Shown here one piece after another: positions 56,820-64,000 of a stretch of 64,000 nt of DNA. Source of the DNA: Paenibacillus terrae (lineage in GTDB: Bacteria; Bacillota; Bacilli; Paenibacillales; Paenibacillaceae); contig NZ_JTHP01000005.1 of NCBI RefSeq assembly GCF_000943545.1, positions 62,001-126,000 on the forward strand, read 5' to 3'. The notes under the pieces were generated by a model that had not been told where the DNA came from, did no database searches, and saw only the letters and a program-made list of their open reading frames with translations. Position 1 is the stretch's first letter. Every line of letters starts with the position of its first letter. The translations under genes and the position numbers were made by a program.

Positions 56820-57269
56820 TTATGGCTTCATTGATCTAATACGATCCATGGAGTCAAAGTACTTTTCAATAGCTGTAAGCACATCACTTTTTCTAACTTT
56901 TGAACGAAGAGGCGAAGAATATAGCATATTATACATATGCTTCAGTTCCTCCGTAGAGAAACTCTTTAAAAGAGTTTCTCTTGCATCAATAGCATTGTTA
57001 TCATAAATAAAATTATTCTTCATAAAATTCAATACATCCATCTCATTTTTTAGAGAAAGTATTTCATCTCTGATAACAACCGATTTTGATACCTCGATAT
57101 CCTTTGAACTGTCCACAAAGGTATCTGTAAGCTCATCTTTTAACTCTTTAAATATCTGATTTGGAGTATATTTAAAATATGATTTATTAAACAAGCTCTT
57201 GGCATCGTACATGTCTTTATACACTGAAAATAAGGCTTGAACGACTTCATTTTTTTTCGAGCCCACCAT
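56820..57269 (-). CDS. Small helical partner protein of the ParA-like ATPase
   Basis: The 149-residue, Lys/Asp/Glu-rich protein with predicted helices has no motif I can name. It starts 9 bp after the ParA-like gene (AAGGAGG before ATG) and ends at the tmRNA fragment. In ParA loci the second gene is often the DNA-binding or cargo adaptor protein; whether this is ParB-like in function is not visible. Confidence 0.7.
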   Translation of the reverse strand: MVGSKKNEVVQALFSVYKDMYDAKSLFNKSYFKYTPNQIFKELKDELTDTFVDSSKDIEVSKSVVIRDEILSLKNEMDVLNFMKNNFIYDNNAIDARETLLKSFSTEELKHMYNMLYSSPLRSKVRKSDVLTAIEKYFDSMDRIRSMKP

Positions 57270-57278
57270 ATTTCCTCC

Positions 57279-58259
57279 TTAAACTAGATTAATGATTGCA
57301 CTGACAACCTCCCTATATTCATTATGAACATCTCCATTACTCAATGTAATTGGGATACCATAATTACTCGGGTTCGATCTGTTATCGAGATGTCTTATAT
57401 AGGTACTAAAAATGTGGTTCCGATTAGTAGCAACATAATCCGTACCCGTAATTTTAGAGGTAACTCCAATACTTGTGATAGATTTGTCCAACCGCTCTAA
57501 TACATTGAGATTAGCAGTAGAAGGCCGTCTTTCTTTGTAAAGTGTTTCCAATACGCCTATTAACTCAGGCTTTTCACCGAAATATTTCTTTAATAAGAGT
57601 CCACCGATACTATTATCATACGCATATTTTAGATAAGTACTTTCAATTTCTGTGATGTAATCTGCTACACCATCACTACTTATTTCATCTCCAACTGTCG
57701 GAATTAGGTAGTAGTCGCTGGCTAAAAACACACTTTGAATAAGAATATTGCTTGTTGGAGGGCAGTCAAATAAAATATAATCATACTCGTTATTCTTAAT
57801 AATATCAATCAAAATTTTTGCAATAATTAAAATATTGGTTGGTTTTTCAGATAATCTATCTGATATATCATTTAGTCTGCTGTTCTTCATATCTAATGCA
57901 GTAGGGATATAGCTAAGTTTTCCGCCATTGGTTGAGTACTTACTGATATTTTTAATAAATCCACTAACAACATTATAATCTGTTTCTACTTTATCCGCTA
58001 AGAAATCCAGTCTAGCCGAGTCATTAATATACTCACTATACAGCTCTAAAGCAAAATTTAAAGTCTCTTCAATGTTCAATTTATTCAAAACTACATTGCT
58101 TGTATTGGAACATATTTTACTTAATGAACACTGAGGATCTAGATCAATAAGAAGTACTTTTTTTCCGTGATCTCGAGCCATCAATGCCCCGACTTCAAAA
58201 ACAGTTGTTGTTTTTGCTACTCCGCCCTTATAATTCCCGAAAAAAATCTTTTTAGACAT
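57279..58259 (-). CDS. ParA/Soj-family ATPase
   Basis: The 326-residue protein has the deviant Walker A box NYKGGVAKTTTVFEVG (residues 8-23), Walker A' KVLLIDLDPQCSLSK and Walker B DYILFDCPPTS. Such ATPases drive partition of plasmids, chromosomes or protein complexes. It is codirectional with the small gene at 56820 and lies in a probable island, so it may stabilise an integrative element. AT-rich compared with the core genes. Confidence 0.9.
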   Translation of the reverse strand: MSKKIFFGNYKGGVAKTTTVFEVGALMARDHGKKVLLIDLDPQCSLSKICSNTSNVVLNKLNIEETLNFALELYSEYINDSARLDFLADKVETDYNVVSGFIKNISKYSTNGGKLSYIPTALDMKNSRLNDISDRLSEKPTNILIIAKILIDIIKNNEYDYILFDCPPTSNILIQSVFLASDYYLIPTVGDEISSDGVADYITEIESTYLKYAYDNSIGGLLLKKYFGEKPELIGVLETLYKERRPSTANLNVLERLDKSITSIGVTSKITGTDYVATNRNHIFSTYIRHLDNRSNPSNYGIPITLSNGDVHNEYREVVSAIINLV

Positions 58260-58864
58260 TTTTACTCCCCCAAGTGATAAAATAATGACAACATTACTAC
58301 ACTGTTCAAATTCAATAGACGGATAGTAAAATGACAGCTTACATGGAAAGACTCAATTTAGAAAGTATTGCATCTTAGTACAGACGCCTGCCACAACAAT
58401 TCACCAGTCCCAAACATGATCTGACCTACCAGAAGCTCTCCTCCATAGGCTCATTGATGCAAAACCACTAAATCCAAATACGCCTTTGTAACACTTTCGG
58501 GTACATCCTTGGACTACATCAATGTACTTTCAACAATCTGATCTACAACTCTAATATTCTCAGCTACAATCTGTTCCGTATTGAGTTCAACCTTTTCCCA
58601 TTCAATATCAAATCCAGATACTCGAAGCGTCTTTCCATCCAAATTTTTGCTCCCTGCTGCTCCCCATGGTTCATTTTCAAAATATGAAAAGTATGTATCG
58701 CTTTAATCACTATCGCCGTCCTTGGATACTGATACGAAGTTCAGCCGACAACTTCAAGAACCCTTTCAAGATATTGGAATGTGATAAACCTATATTCCCA
58801 TAACGTGAACTCACTGTCAAAAGAATTATCGGCTGTTTCGCACTCAGTTTGAACTACAACCCAC
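58260..58864. other. Degenerate region between ParA gene and ankyrin remnant
   Basis: About 600 bp without an intact gene. It includes the ParA promoter area, the gene fragment at 58514-58705, and other short frames with stops; it looks like decayed coding sequence. Confidence 0.55.
58514..58705 (-). pseudogene. C-terminal fragment of an unknown protein
   Basis: A frame of about 60 codons encodes protein-like sequence with YFENEPWGAAGSKNLDGK and VSGFDIEWEKVELN and ends at TAG 58514-58516. Upstream it is interrupted by a stop with no start codon or ribosome site. Probably the tail of an immunity- or SMI1-like protein, but I cannot identify it. Confidence 0.35.
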
Positions 58865-59329
58865 TTGCGATATGCTTCTCATACAAAAATAGTTCAGTAC
58901 GGAGCTGACCCGGTTTACTTCTTCAGAGGAGAAACACCGCTTTCAATTTTCGTTTCTGGAAGTCGAGTGGTCAGGCGTTTACTTGATCTAGGAGCCAATC
59001 CTGAGAGTGGAACGCCTGCAAGTTCACCGCTAAGAATTTCAGTCGAATCAGGGTTTACTGACATGGTGCAGTTGTTGCTAACCTATGGGCCAGATATTAA
59101 TGGTTTTAGTACTAGTGATAAGAGTATGCTTCGGGTAGAAGAAGAGGCTGGCTTCGTGGAGATTTATATCAACTTTACTACAGCAACAAGAATAGCAAGA
59201 AATCGGTTAATTTTCTTGTCAGCACTTACAATTCACACAATGGAGGGTAGGCTGCAAAAGTGCTCCAGAATACTATGCGACACGAAAAACAGCGGAGAGA
59301 TTGTTTGGGCAATCTCTCCGCTGTTTTGA
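58865..59329 (+). pseudogene. Ankyrin-repeat protein remnant
   Basis: The frame carries about two ankyrin repeats (VVRRLLDLGANPESG, SPLRISVESGFTDMVQLLLTYGPDIN) and part of a third, then loses the pattern after about codon 95. The last codons lie inside the terminator at 59288-59325, so the annotated C-terminus is not real. No ribosome site is seen at the first ATG. Likely a fragment of a larger ankyrin effector or immunity gene. Confidence 0.5.
59288..59325. terminator. Strong bidirectional terminator
   Basis: A perfect 16-bp stem aacagcggagagattg with its complement encloses a 6-nt loop (tttggg). A-run and T-run flank it. Confidence 0.85.
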
Positions 59330-59774
59330 TTATAATTGTTCTTTGCCGCCCGGACGGTTATTTTAGAAATAGGAATTTTCTTGCATTGGTTACAAAAACA
59401 AAATATTTAAACTAACTCGTTTGTTAACCCGAAATAAATGAGATATCTGAGGTGTGGGGCCTTGGATTGACAGTTGTAGTCTAACCCCCTTGTAGTACAG
59501 CAAACATCATAGTGTGAACACAGAGGGTCTAATGCACAACACACTACTAAGCATGGGAGCCGCTATACCATATCTACGACCTAGCAGAGTATGAGGACTC
59601 TAAGCTATACGTAGCATATAAATCGAAAATTAAAGTTTAATGTATATCTTATAGGCCACCATGCCCGAATGACAATTCGCAACAGTATTACTTCATTGCT
59701 TCGCCTGATTCAATGCGGATCAGGCTTTTTGGGCTTTTAGAAAACAATCTACTGAATAGAAGGGGAAAAACAGA
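59330..59774. other. Gene-poor stretch with a terminator
   Basis: About 445 bp with no intact gene. A short frame ending near 59640 (YEDSKLYVAYKSKIKV) may be the tail of a lost gene. A terminator hairpin gcctgat/atcaggc followed by five T lies at about 59706-59732, just before the recombinase fragment. Confidence 0.5.
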
Positions 59775-59975
59775 ATGAACATTGTAATCTACCTTCGAGT
59801 CTCATCGGAGCAACAAGCAGAACGTGAATTATCCATCCCTGCTCAAAGGGAAGAACTACAACGATATGCGGATGAACGTGGATGGACTGTTGTCGATGAA
59901 TATGTAGATGAAGCGATACTAATTATTTTTAACTACGTCAATATAACAAAGTTATTTAAACGTTGTTTTTACTAG
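59775..59975 (+). pseudogene. Serine recombinase, N-terminal fragment
   Basis: The first 46 codons match large serine recombinases/resolvases: MNIVIYLRVSSEQQAEREL with the catalytic Ser, then AQREELQRYADERGW and VDEYVDEA. After that the frame goes into unrelated sequence and stops at 66 codons; full proteins have 190-550 residues. The break point near 59912 marks a deletion or insertion end. Confidence 0.75.
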
Positions 59976-60778
59976 AAGGAGCTGTAAATGGATAGAGTAG
60001 TCTCGACTCTCTCTTGTCTGAATTGATATAATTGAGTTTTGTCCAGCATATCTCTGTTCTTTCGTATTAAGAACCTGTAAAAGACCTTCCCTACCTTTGG
60101 TAGTAAGAAGCTTCTTAGAAAAATTTGTTTCATCCAGCTTAAAGTCAGGCACAACGTCCTTTAATAGTTGGTGTAATTCTCGAAGAGTAAAGCCCTCTTT
60201 ATTTAAAAAATGCCTCGCTATTGTCGTTGTTAATAATTCAGTATGCATACGTTTAATAGCGCAACGGAGAATATCCTCATGATCAAATGCTAATCCCAAT
60301 TCAAGTGCTTCATCTAAGGTAAAAGTTTTGCTTCCATAGCATCTTTACTCGCTTCTAGATCCTTAAATACTACTTCCCTAAACACATCAGTCCCGTTTTG
60401 AACAGTTACAAAAACCTCCGGTCTTACTAATGCAAAATATGCAACAGATGGTATCCATCCCCTTGGATCTCTACCTTCGTAGTAGAATGTCTTTAGCTGA
60501 TCGAGTTTAAAGTCCTTGACAATACCAGTTTCCTCTTTTAACTCCCTTTCTGCCGCTGCATCTAAAGTTTCATCTACCTTAGAAAATCCCCCCGGTAATG
60601 CCCATCTTCCCTCATAAGTTTCTTCCTTCCGACGAATCAGCAAAATATACGGCTTGAAAGTCGGCATATGTGGGCGTTTTTTGTGCTCAAACATAGGAAT
60701 TACCGTAAAAACACAAATATCTACCGGTAACCCATCAGGTGTCTGAAAAGCCCAAATAAATTCTTCAGCTCCAGGCAA
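59972..60778 (-). pseudogene. Nudix hydrolase-winged helix (NrtR-like) gene with frameshifts
   Basis: The first frame (60314-60778) encodes a Nudix domain with an intact Nudix box beginning [18 protein letters not shown] and continuing KEETGI, as in ADP-ribose-binding NrtR proteins. It stops after EAKLLP, but one base shift near 60325 continues as [18 protein letters not shown] and the NrtR winged helix (59972-60299). A second shift near 60030-60050 would give the expected ending TQLYQF. Two frame changes point to a decayed gene, or to base-calling errors. NrtR proteins sense ADP-ribose and control NAD or sugar genes. Confidence 0.65.
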
Positions 60779-61017
60779 TAAACGTTTCTCACCTTCCGAG
60801 TACTGACCGTAGATGTAATTTTATTCTGAAATCCGACAATTAAATCACCAATAACACAAGAAGTTTGGTCTGAATTCAACCTTTTATAAAACTGTCCATT
60901 TAATTGAACCTCATATGATAAAGCTTGTGGATCAGCTAAAGCAGTCCAATTTACACGTACGGGCTTTGTTAAAAGTCGCTCTACATTCAGCTTACTCAAC
61001 AATCGACAATCCTTCAT
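60721..61017 (-). pseudogene. Fibronectin type III-like fragment
   Basis: The 98-codon frame contains VRVNWTALADPQALSYEVQL and NSDQTSCVIGDLI, a pattern like half an Fn3 domain, and then runs antiparallel to sense through the start of the Nudix region in another frame. A one-base shift near 60815 would join QNKI to [12 protein letters not shown]. It may be the 5' part of the same decayed gene or of a lost neighbour. Identification is tentative. Confidence 0.35.
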
Positions 61018-61335
61018 TTTATAAAGTTATTTTAACTGAGTTATTATAGCATATAATAAGGAATACCATCCTTCCAGAAATCCAGCTATTCTTTACTGGG
61101 TTTCTTTCTATTTTTCTGACATTAAATATTTCAGTAATATCTCGATAATGTCCTATAGCTGAACTCACTATCAATTCCAATCACTATATCTAATATCATG
61201 GAATTCTGTAGTTATATGCTATTGATTGAGTTACAAAACAGACAAAATAACCTAGCGACAATTAGAGAAAGGCGTCAAAAAATTGACGCCTTTCTCTTTA
61301 TGTGTTAATTTAATTGAAAGGAGTGAATATCCAAT
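61018..61335. other. Intergenic region before the methyltransferase gene
   Basis: The AT-rich 318 bp contain no gene; they include a strong hairpin at 61264-61297 and the ribosome site AAAGGAG at 61317-61323. Confidence 0.6.
61264..61297. terminator. Hairpin immediately upstream of the methyltransferase
   Basis: A perfect 15-bp stem (agagaaaggcgtcaa with its complement) has a 4-A loop and ends 38 bp before the start codon. With no intact gene on its left, it either shields the gene from read-through or attenuates its own leader. Confidence 0.65.
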
Positions 61336-62532
61336 ATGAGAACAGTTGATCTATTTTCCGGTTGTGGGGGAATGTCCCTTGGATTTCAGAATTTAGAATA
61401 TGACATAGTTGCAGCTTATGAGTATTGGGATGCAGCTATAGAATGTTACGGAGAAAACTTTCAACATCCCGTATTTAAACAAGATTTGAGTGATGTCGAT
61501 GCTGCAGTTGAGCACATATCCAGACACGCACCAGATATTATTATTGGAGGGCCGCCGTGCCAAGACTTTTCTCATGCTGGTAAGCGAACAGAAGGAGTTA
61601 GGGCAGATCTTACCCTAGCATATGGAAAAATAATAAAGAGGATACGTCCGAGATGGTTTGTAATGGAAAATGTTGATAGATCTCAAAAAAGTCAAGCATA
61701 TCAATTGACGAGAAAATTATTTAAAGATGCTGGTTATGGATTAACTGAAAAAGTATTAAATGCGAGTTTTTGTGGTGTTCCCCAAAATAGAAAGCGATTC
61801 TTTTGTATAGGCTTATTAGATGCTGAGGATGGTTTTTTGGATGATATCATTAACTCAAACATATCTACGAGACAAACTACTATACGTGACTATTTAGGAA
61901 TGGAATTAGGAATAGAACATTACTATCGTCATCCTAGAAATTACAGTCGAAGAGGGATCTTTTCCATTGATGAACCTGCACCAACTGTTCGAGGAGTTAA
62001 TAGACCTGTCCCACGGGGTTACATAGGACACCCAAATGATACTGCTCCTATTAATGAAGAACTTAGACCACTTTCCACTATAGAAAGAGCTCGGTTGCAA
62101 ACTTTCCCTACTTCCTACCAGTGGCCGCCTAACACCGCAAAAACAACTCTTGAACAAATGATAGGTAATGCAGTACCTGTTAATTTGGCTGAATTTATTG
62201 CAAGATCCATACTGCAATATACCAACATCGGAGGAAATGTTACTCCTGAAGTTAATGATGAAGTACAACCAGCATCAAATACGGATATTCTTTTTCAAGA
62301 ATGGCTACAAAATAAATGCGAAATGAAGAGTAGGTCCTCACGTGATGTAATATCGAGATTAAGAAGAGCCTCAAATTATGTCGACTTATCAAATGATAAA
62401 TCCTGCGATGAGTGCCTTTACCACATGTCATTAAACCCTGAATTTAAGTTGATAAAACCCTCAGTTCAGTCACAGCTTAGAAGAAGTATTCGTTTGTATA
62501 AACAATTTAAAGAAACGGCAGTGCATCATTAA
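61336..62532 (+). CDS. DNA (cytosine-5) methyltransferase of a type II R-M system
   Basis: The 398-residue enzyme has the ordered C5-MTase motifs: I (DLFSGCGGMSLGF), IV with catalytic Cys75 in GGPPCQDFSHAGKR, VI (FVMENVD), VIII (QNRKRFFCIG), and X (MIGNAVPVNLAEFIA). The target-recognition region lies at about 190-265, and a C-terminal extension of about 80 residues (305-398) carries Cys/His. It is convergent with a HindVP-like endonuclease and so probably protects that enzyme's site; the family's known sites are of the GRCGYC type, which is inference here. Confidence 0.92.
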   Translation: MRTVDLFSGCGGMSLGFQNLEYDIVAAYEYWDAAIECYGENFQHPVFKQDLSDVDAAVEHISRHAPDIIIGGPPCQDFSHAGKRTEGVRADLTLAYGKIIKRIRPRWFVMENVDRSQKSQAYQLTRKLFKDAGYGLTEKVLNASFCGVPQNRKRFFCIGLLDAEDGFLDDIINSNISTRQTTIRDYLGMELGIEHYYRHPRNYSRRGIFSIDEPAPTVRGVNRPVPRGYIGHPNDTAPINEELRPLSTIERARLQTFPTSYQWPPNTAKTTLEQMIGNAVPVNLAEFIARSILQYTNIGGNVTPEVNDEVQPASNTDILFQEWLQNKCEMKSRSSRDVISRLRRASNYVDLSNDKSCDECLYHMSLNPEFKLIKPSVQSQLRRSIRLYKQFKETAVHH

Positions 62533-62550
62533 GATGCCTGCCGCTTCTTT
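62509..62550. terminator. Shared terminator overlapping both R-M stop codons
   Basis: The arms aaagaaacggcag and ctgccgcttcttt pair with one mismatch, with an inner tgcatc/gatgc-type stem. The hairpin spans the methyltransferase stop (62530-62532) and the last base before the endonuclease stop. Confidence 0.7.
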
Positions 62551-63759
62551 CTATTCTTCTCTTGGTGTCTCTTCTTCTTCTATTACCTCTTCTTCACGGC
62601 TATTCTCAACAAATAGATCAGCGGCTGTGAAATAGATAGTTTGATCAAATCGACGTTCCGGACTAAGTTCTTTTACTCCACCATTTAAGATTATATTAGG
62701 AAGTATATCACGCTTTAGTATTGGTTTAATTCTACGGGGCGAATTCATATATCCTCTGGTGATTCTTCCATTGAGTGCAAATTCCTTGTCAGTTTGTCTA
62801 CCAAATGTCATTTCAGTATAAATTCTACTCGTATTAGTCTTCATTGTAGAAGAACTTGATAATTCAAAAAGAATTCTAGCTAGCCTCGCAGCACTTCTAA
62901 AATATCGATTAACTTCCTCTTTCTTATCTCTAGATTTTTTCTTTCCTTTAGCATCTTCTATTTGGTCTTCCTCTTTTGATCGATCGATAAAGGTTCTGCA
63001 TAAGGCAAAATCACTCCATACGAAAATATCAAAAGCATTATCATCTAATACAGGGGCTACTCCCAACGTTCTCCATATTGGTTGAAGTAGAAACGGTTTT
63101 TGTCTCTCATGAAACTCTTCCTGAAACTCGTTCAATGCAGCAAGAATTTCAGTTTTCTTTGAATATACTTCAGTAGTACTTGTCCAGTCTCTAATTTGAT
63201 GACATACTGGCTCAAAAATTTCGCGTATTCTATCAGATTCATCTTTACATGAATCAAACATTCCTAATGCACAATAAAGCGTTGATGCTGGTCTAATTAC
63301 TAGCTCAGCTCCCCACAGAGAGGGGTCTTGCTTTGCACTTCCACTATCTGGTATTACAGTTAATTTTATTTCCAGGGCTCTCAAGTACTCACCATCCAAG
63401 TCCTTAACTACAAGGTCAATTCCAGTGATATCTCCATATGAATAGACCTTATATGGTTCAAAAACCGATTCAAAGTTAAACACAATCTTTTCGTTCGGTT
63501 CGGAAGTATTGAATACCTCATCAAAGCTTATTTCCCTTGCTTCTACATCTAAATGGTTATTTAAAGCTAAATAAACTGCGCTTTGATTTATATCACGCAT
63601 ATAGCAAGCGAGTGATACTGGAAATGAACTATTGAATTGATTTTTTCCAAAGAAATTTTTGGGTTTTCTATTTGACTTCGTAATTCCGTACAACGTGGGT
63701 GTATTATCCTCCAATCCCTTTACTAAAGTCTTTATAGACAATGCCTTAGATAACCTCAC
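62551..63759 (-). CDS. HindVP-like type II restriction endonuclease
   Basis: The 402-residue protein has a PD-(D/E)XK-type core: YGDITGIDLVV followed by YLRALEIKLTVIPD (about residues 112-140), which gives the Asp and Glu-x-Lys catalytic residues. Overall order and length resemble the HindVP/HgiDI family. A Lys-rich segment (about 275-290) precedes a second conserved part. The GTG at 63759 is chosen because AGGGGGA lies 6 bases before it; the GTG at 63777 overlaps nothing useful. Very close convergent partner of the methyltransferase (18 bp apart). The acidic tail (REEEVIEEEETPREE) is unusual. Confidence 0.75.
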   Translation of the reverse strand: MRLSKALSIKTLVKGLEDNTPTLYGITKSNRKPKNFFGKNQFNSSFPVSLACYMRDINQSAVYLALNNHLDVEAREISFDEVFNTSEPNEKIVFNFESVFEPYKVYSYGDITGIDLVVKDLDGEYLRALEIKLTVIPDSGSAKQDPSLWGAELVIRPASTLYCALGMFDSCKDESDRIREIFEPVCHQIRDWTSTTEVYSKKTEILAALNEFQEEFHERQKPFLLQPIWRTLGVAPVLDDNAFDIFVWSDFALCRTFIDRSKEEDQIEDAKGKKKSRDKKEEVNRYFRSAARLARILFELSSSSTMKTNTSRIYTEMTFGRQTDKEFALNGRITRGYMNSPRRIKPILKRDILPNIILNGGVKELSPERRFDQTIYFTAADLFVENSREEEVIEEEETPREE

Positions 63760-64000
63760 ATTAGGTCCCCCTGTCACTAAATACTCAATTTTTGAAAACT
63801 ATAACCCTTTCTTCAAGCATTTGCTATTACAATTAGCTTATCTTACGCCATCCCCTAAGAGTAAATTTAATAAGTCTATTGTATCAGCTTACTGGTATTT
63901 TTTTCTACGGCAAATCAGGAAACCATTAATATTCATATTTAACACCCTTCGATTGGTAACAATTATCTGCTTATTCAATCATCGTAAAGCAGTTAAGCTT
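63760..64000. other. Right edge of the window, AT-rich, no gene seen
   Basis: About 240 bp upstream of the endonuclease gene without a supported frame; presumably its promoter region. The island's far end and the intact ssrA gene are not reached. Confidence 0.5.

Noticed and set aside
58865-59329. Complete ankyrin-repeat protein gene
   Set aside because: Repeat pattern ends early and the C-terminus is encoded by a terminator hairpin, so it is called a remnant.

Overview
The window looks like chromosome of a Gram-positive, spore-former-type Firmicute close to Paenibacillus (P. polymyxa group is my best guess). The signs are a YesM-type sensor kinase, LplB/LacF-like sugar permeases without an ATPase gene beside them, the Bacillus-type pspA-ydjG-ydjH-ydjI operon, a beta-propeller phytase with a copper-amine-oxidase-type stalk domain, strong AGGAGG-type ribosome sites, frequent TTG/GTG starts, and a great density of plant-polysaccharide enzymes. 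The species is inferred from family resemblance, not from a marker gene.

Positions 1-30456 are mostly carbohydrate uptake and breakdown. A truncated YesM kinase is followed by an ABC importer (binding protein and two permeases) and a GH2 beta-galactosidase. A minus-strand operon follows with PTS EIIA, EIIB and EIIC, a GH38 alpha-mannosidase and a PRD-type regulator. Next come two AraC-regulated loci with cysteine/zinc GH127-type beta-L-arabinofuranosidases (one with a GPH sugar symporter), a LysR/oxidoreductase pair, a MATE exporter and a secreted phytase.

Positions 30457-33850 form a mobile patch: an IS110-family insertion sequence, a DUF3626-like gene and a small cupin gene, interspersed with copies of a short terminal-repeat element. 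Positions 33998-47723 return to metabolism and stress: a very large modular GH51 arabinofuranosidase without a signal peptide, the PspA/YdjGHI envelope-stress operon, phosphoketolase with a GntR regulator, and a TetR/MFS efflux pair with three visible operators.

Positions 48165-56096 are the most unusual part. A seven-gene minus-strand operon encodes two VgrG/gp27-like spike proteins, a DUF4280 (PAAR-like) tip protein, a DcrB-like protein, a pentapeptide-repeat protein and an unrecognised protein. One VgrG carries a C-terminal polymorphic toxin and is followed by its probable immunity gene. No sheath, tube or baseplate gene is visible, so this looks like an orphan contractile-injection-type effector module in a Gram-positive.

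Positions 56727-64000 look like a genomic island that starts at a detached 3' end of the tmRNA gene (ssrA). It holds a ParA-like ATPase with a small partner, several broken genes (ankyrin, serine recombinase, Nudix/NrtR-like), and a type II restriction-modification pair (cytosine-5 methyltransferase and HindVP-like endonuclease) arranged convergently. The window ends inside or just after this island.

Three families of dispersed noncoding elements were found by eye: a long-hairpin element (about 220 and 175 bp, two copies), an 87-bp element with 11-bp terminal repeats (two good copies, one weak), and a two-stem RNA-like element of about 105 bp (two copies, each upstream of a minus-strand gene).
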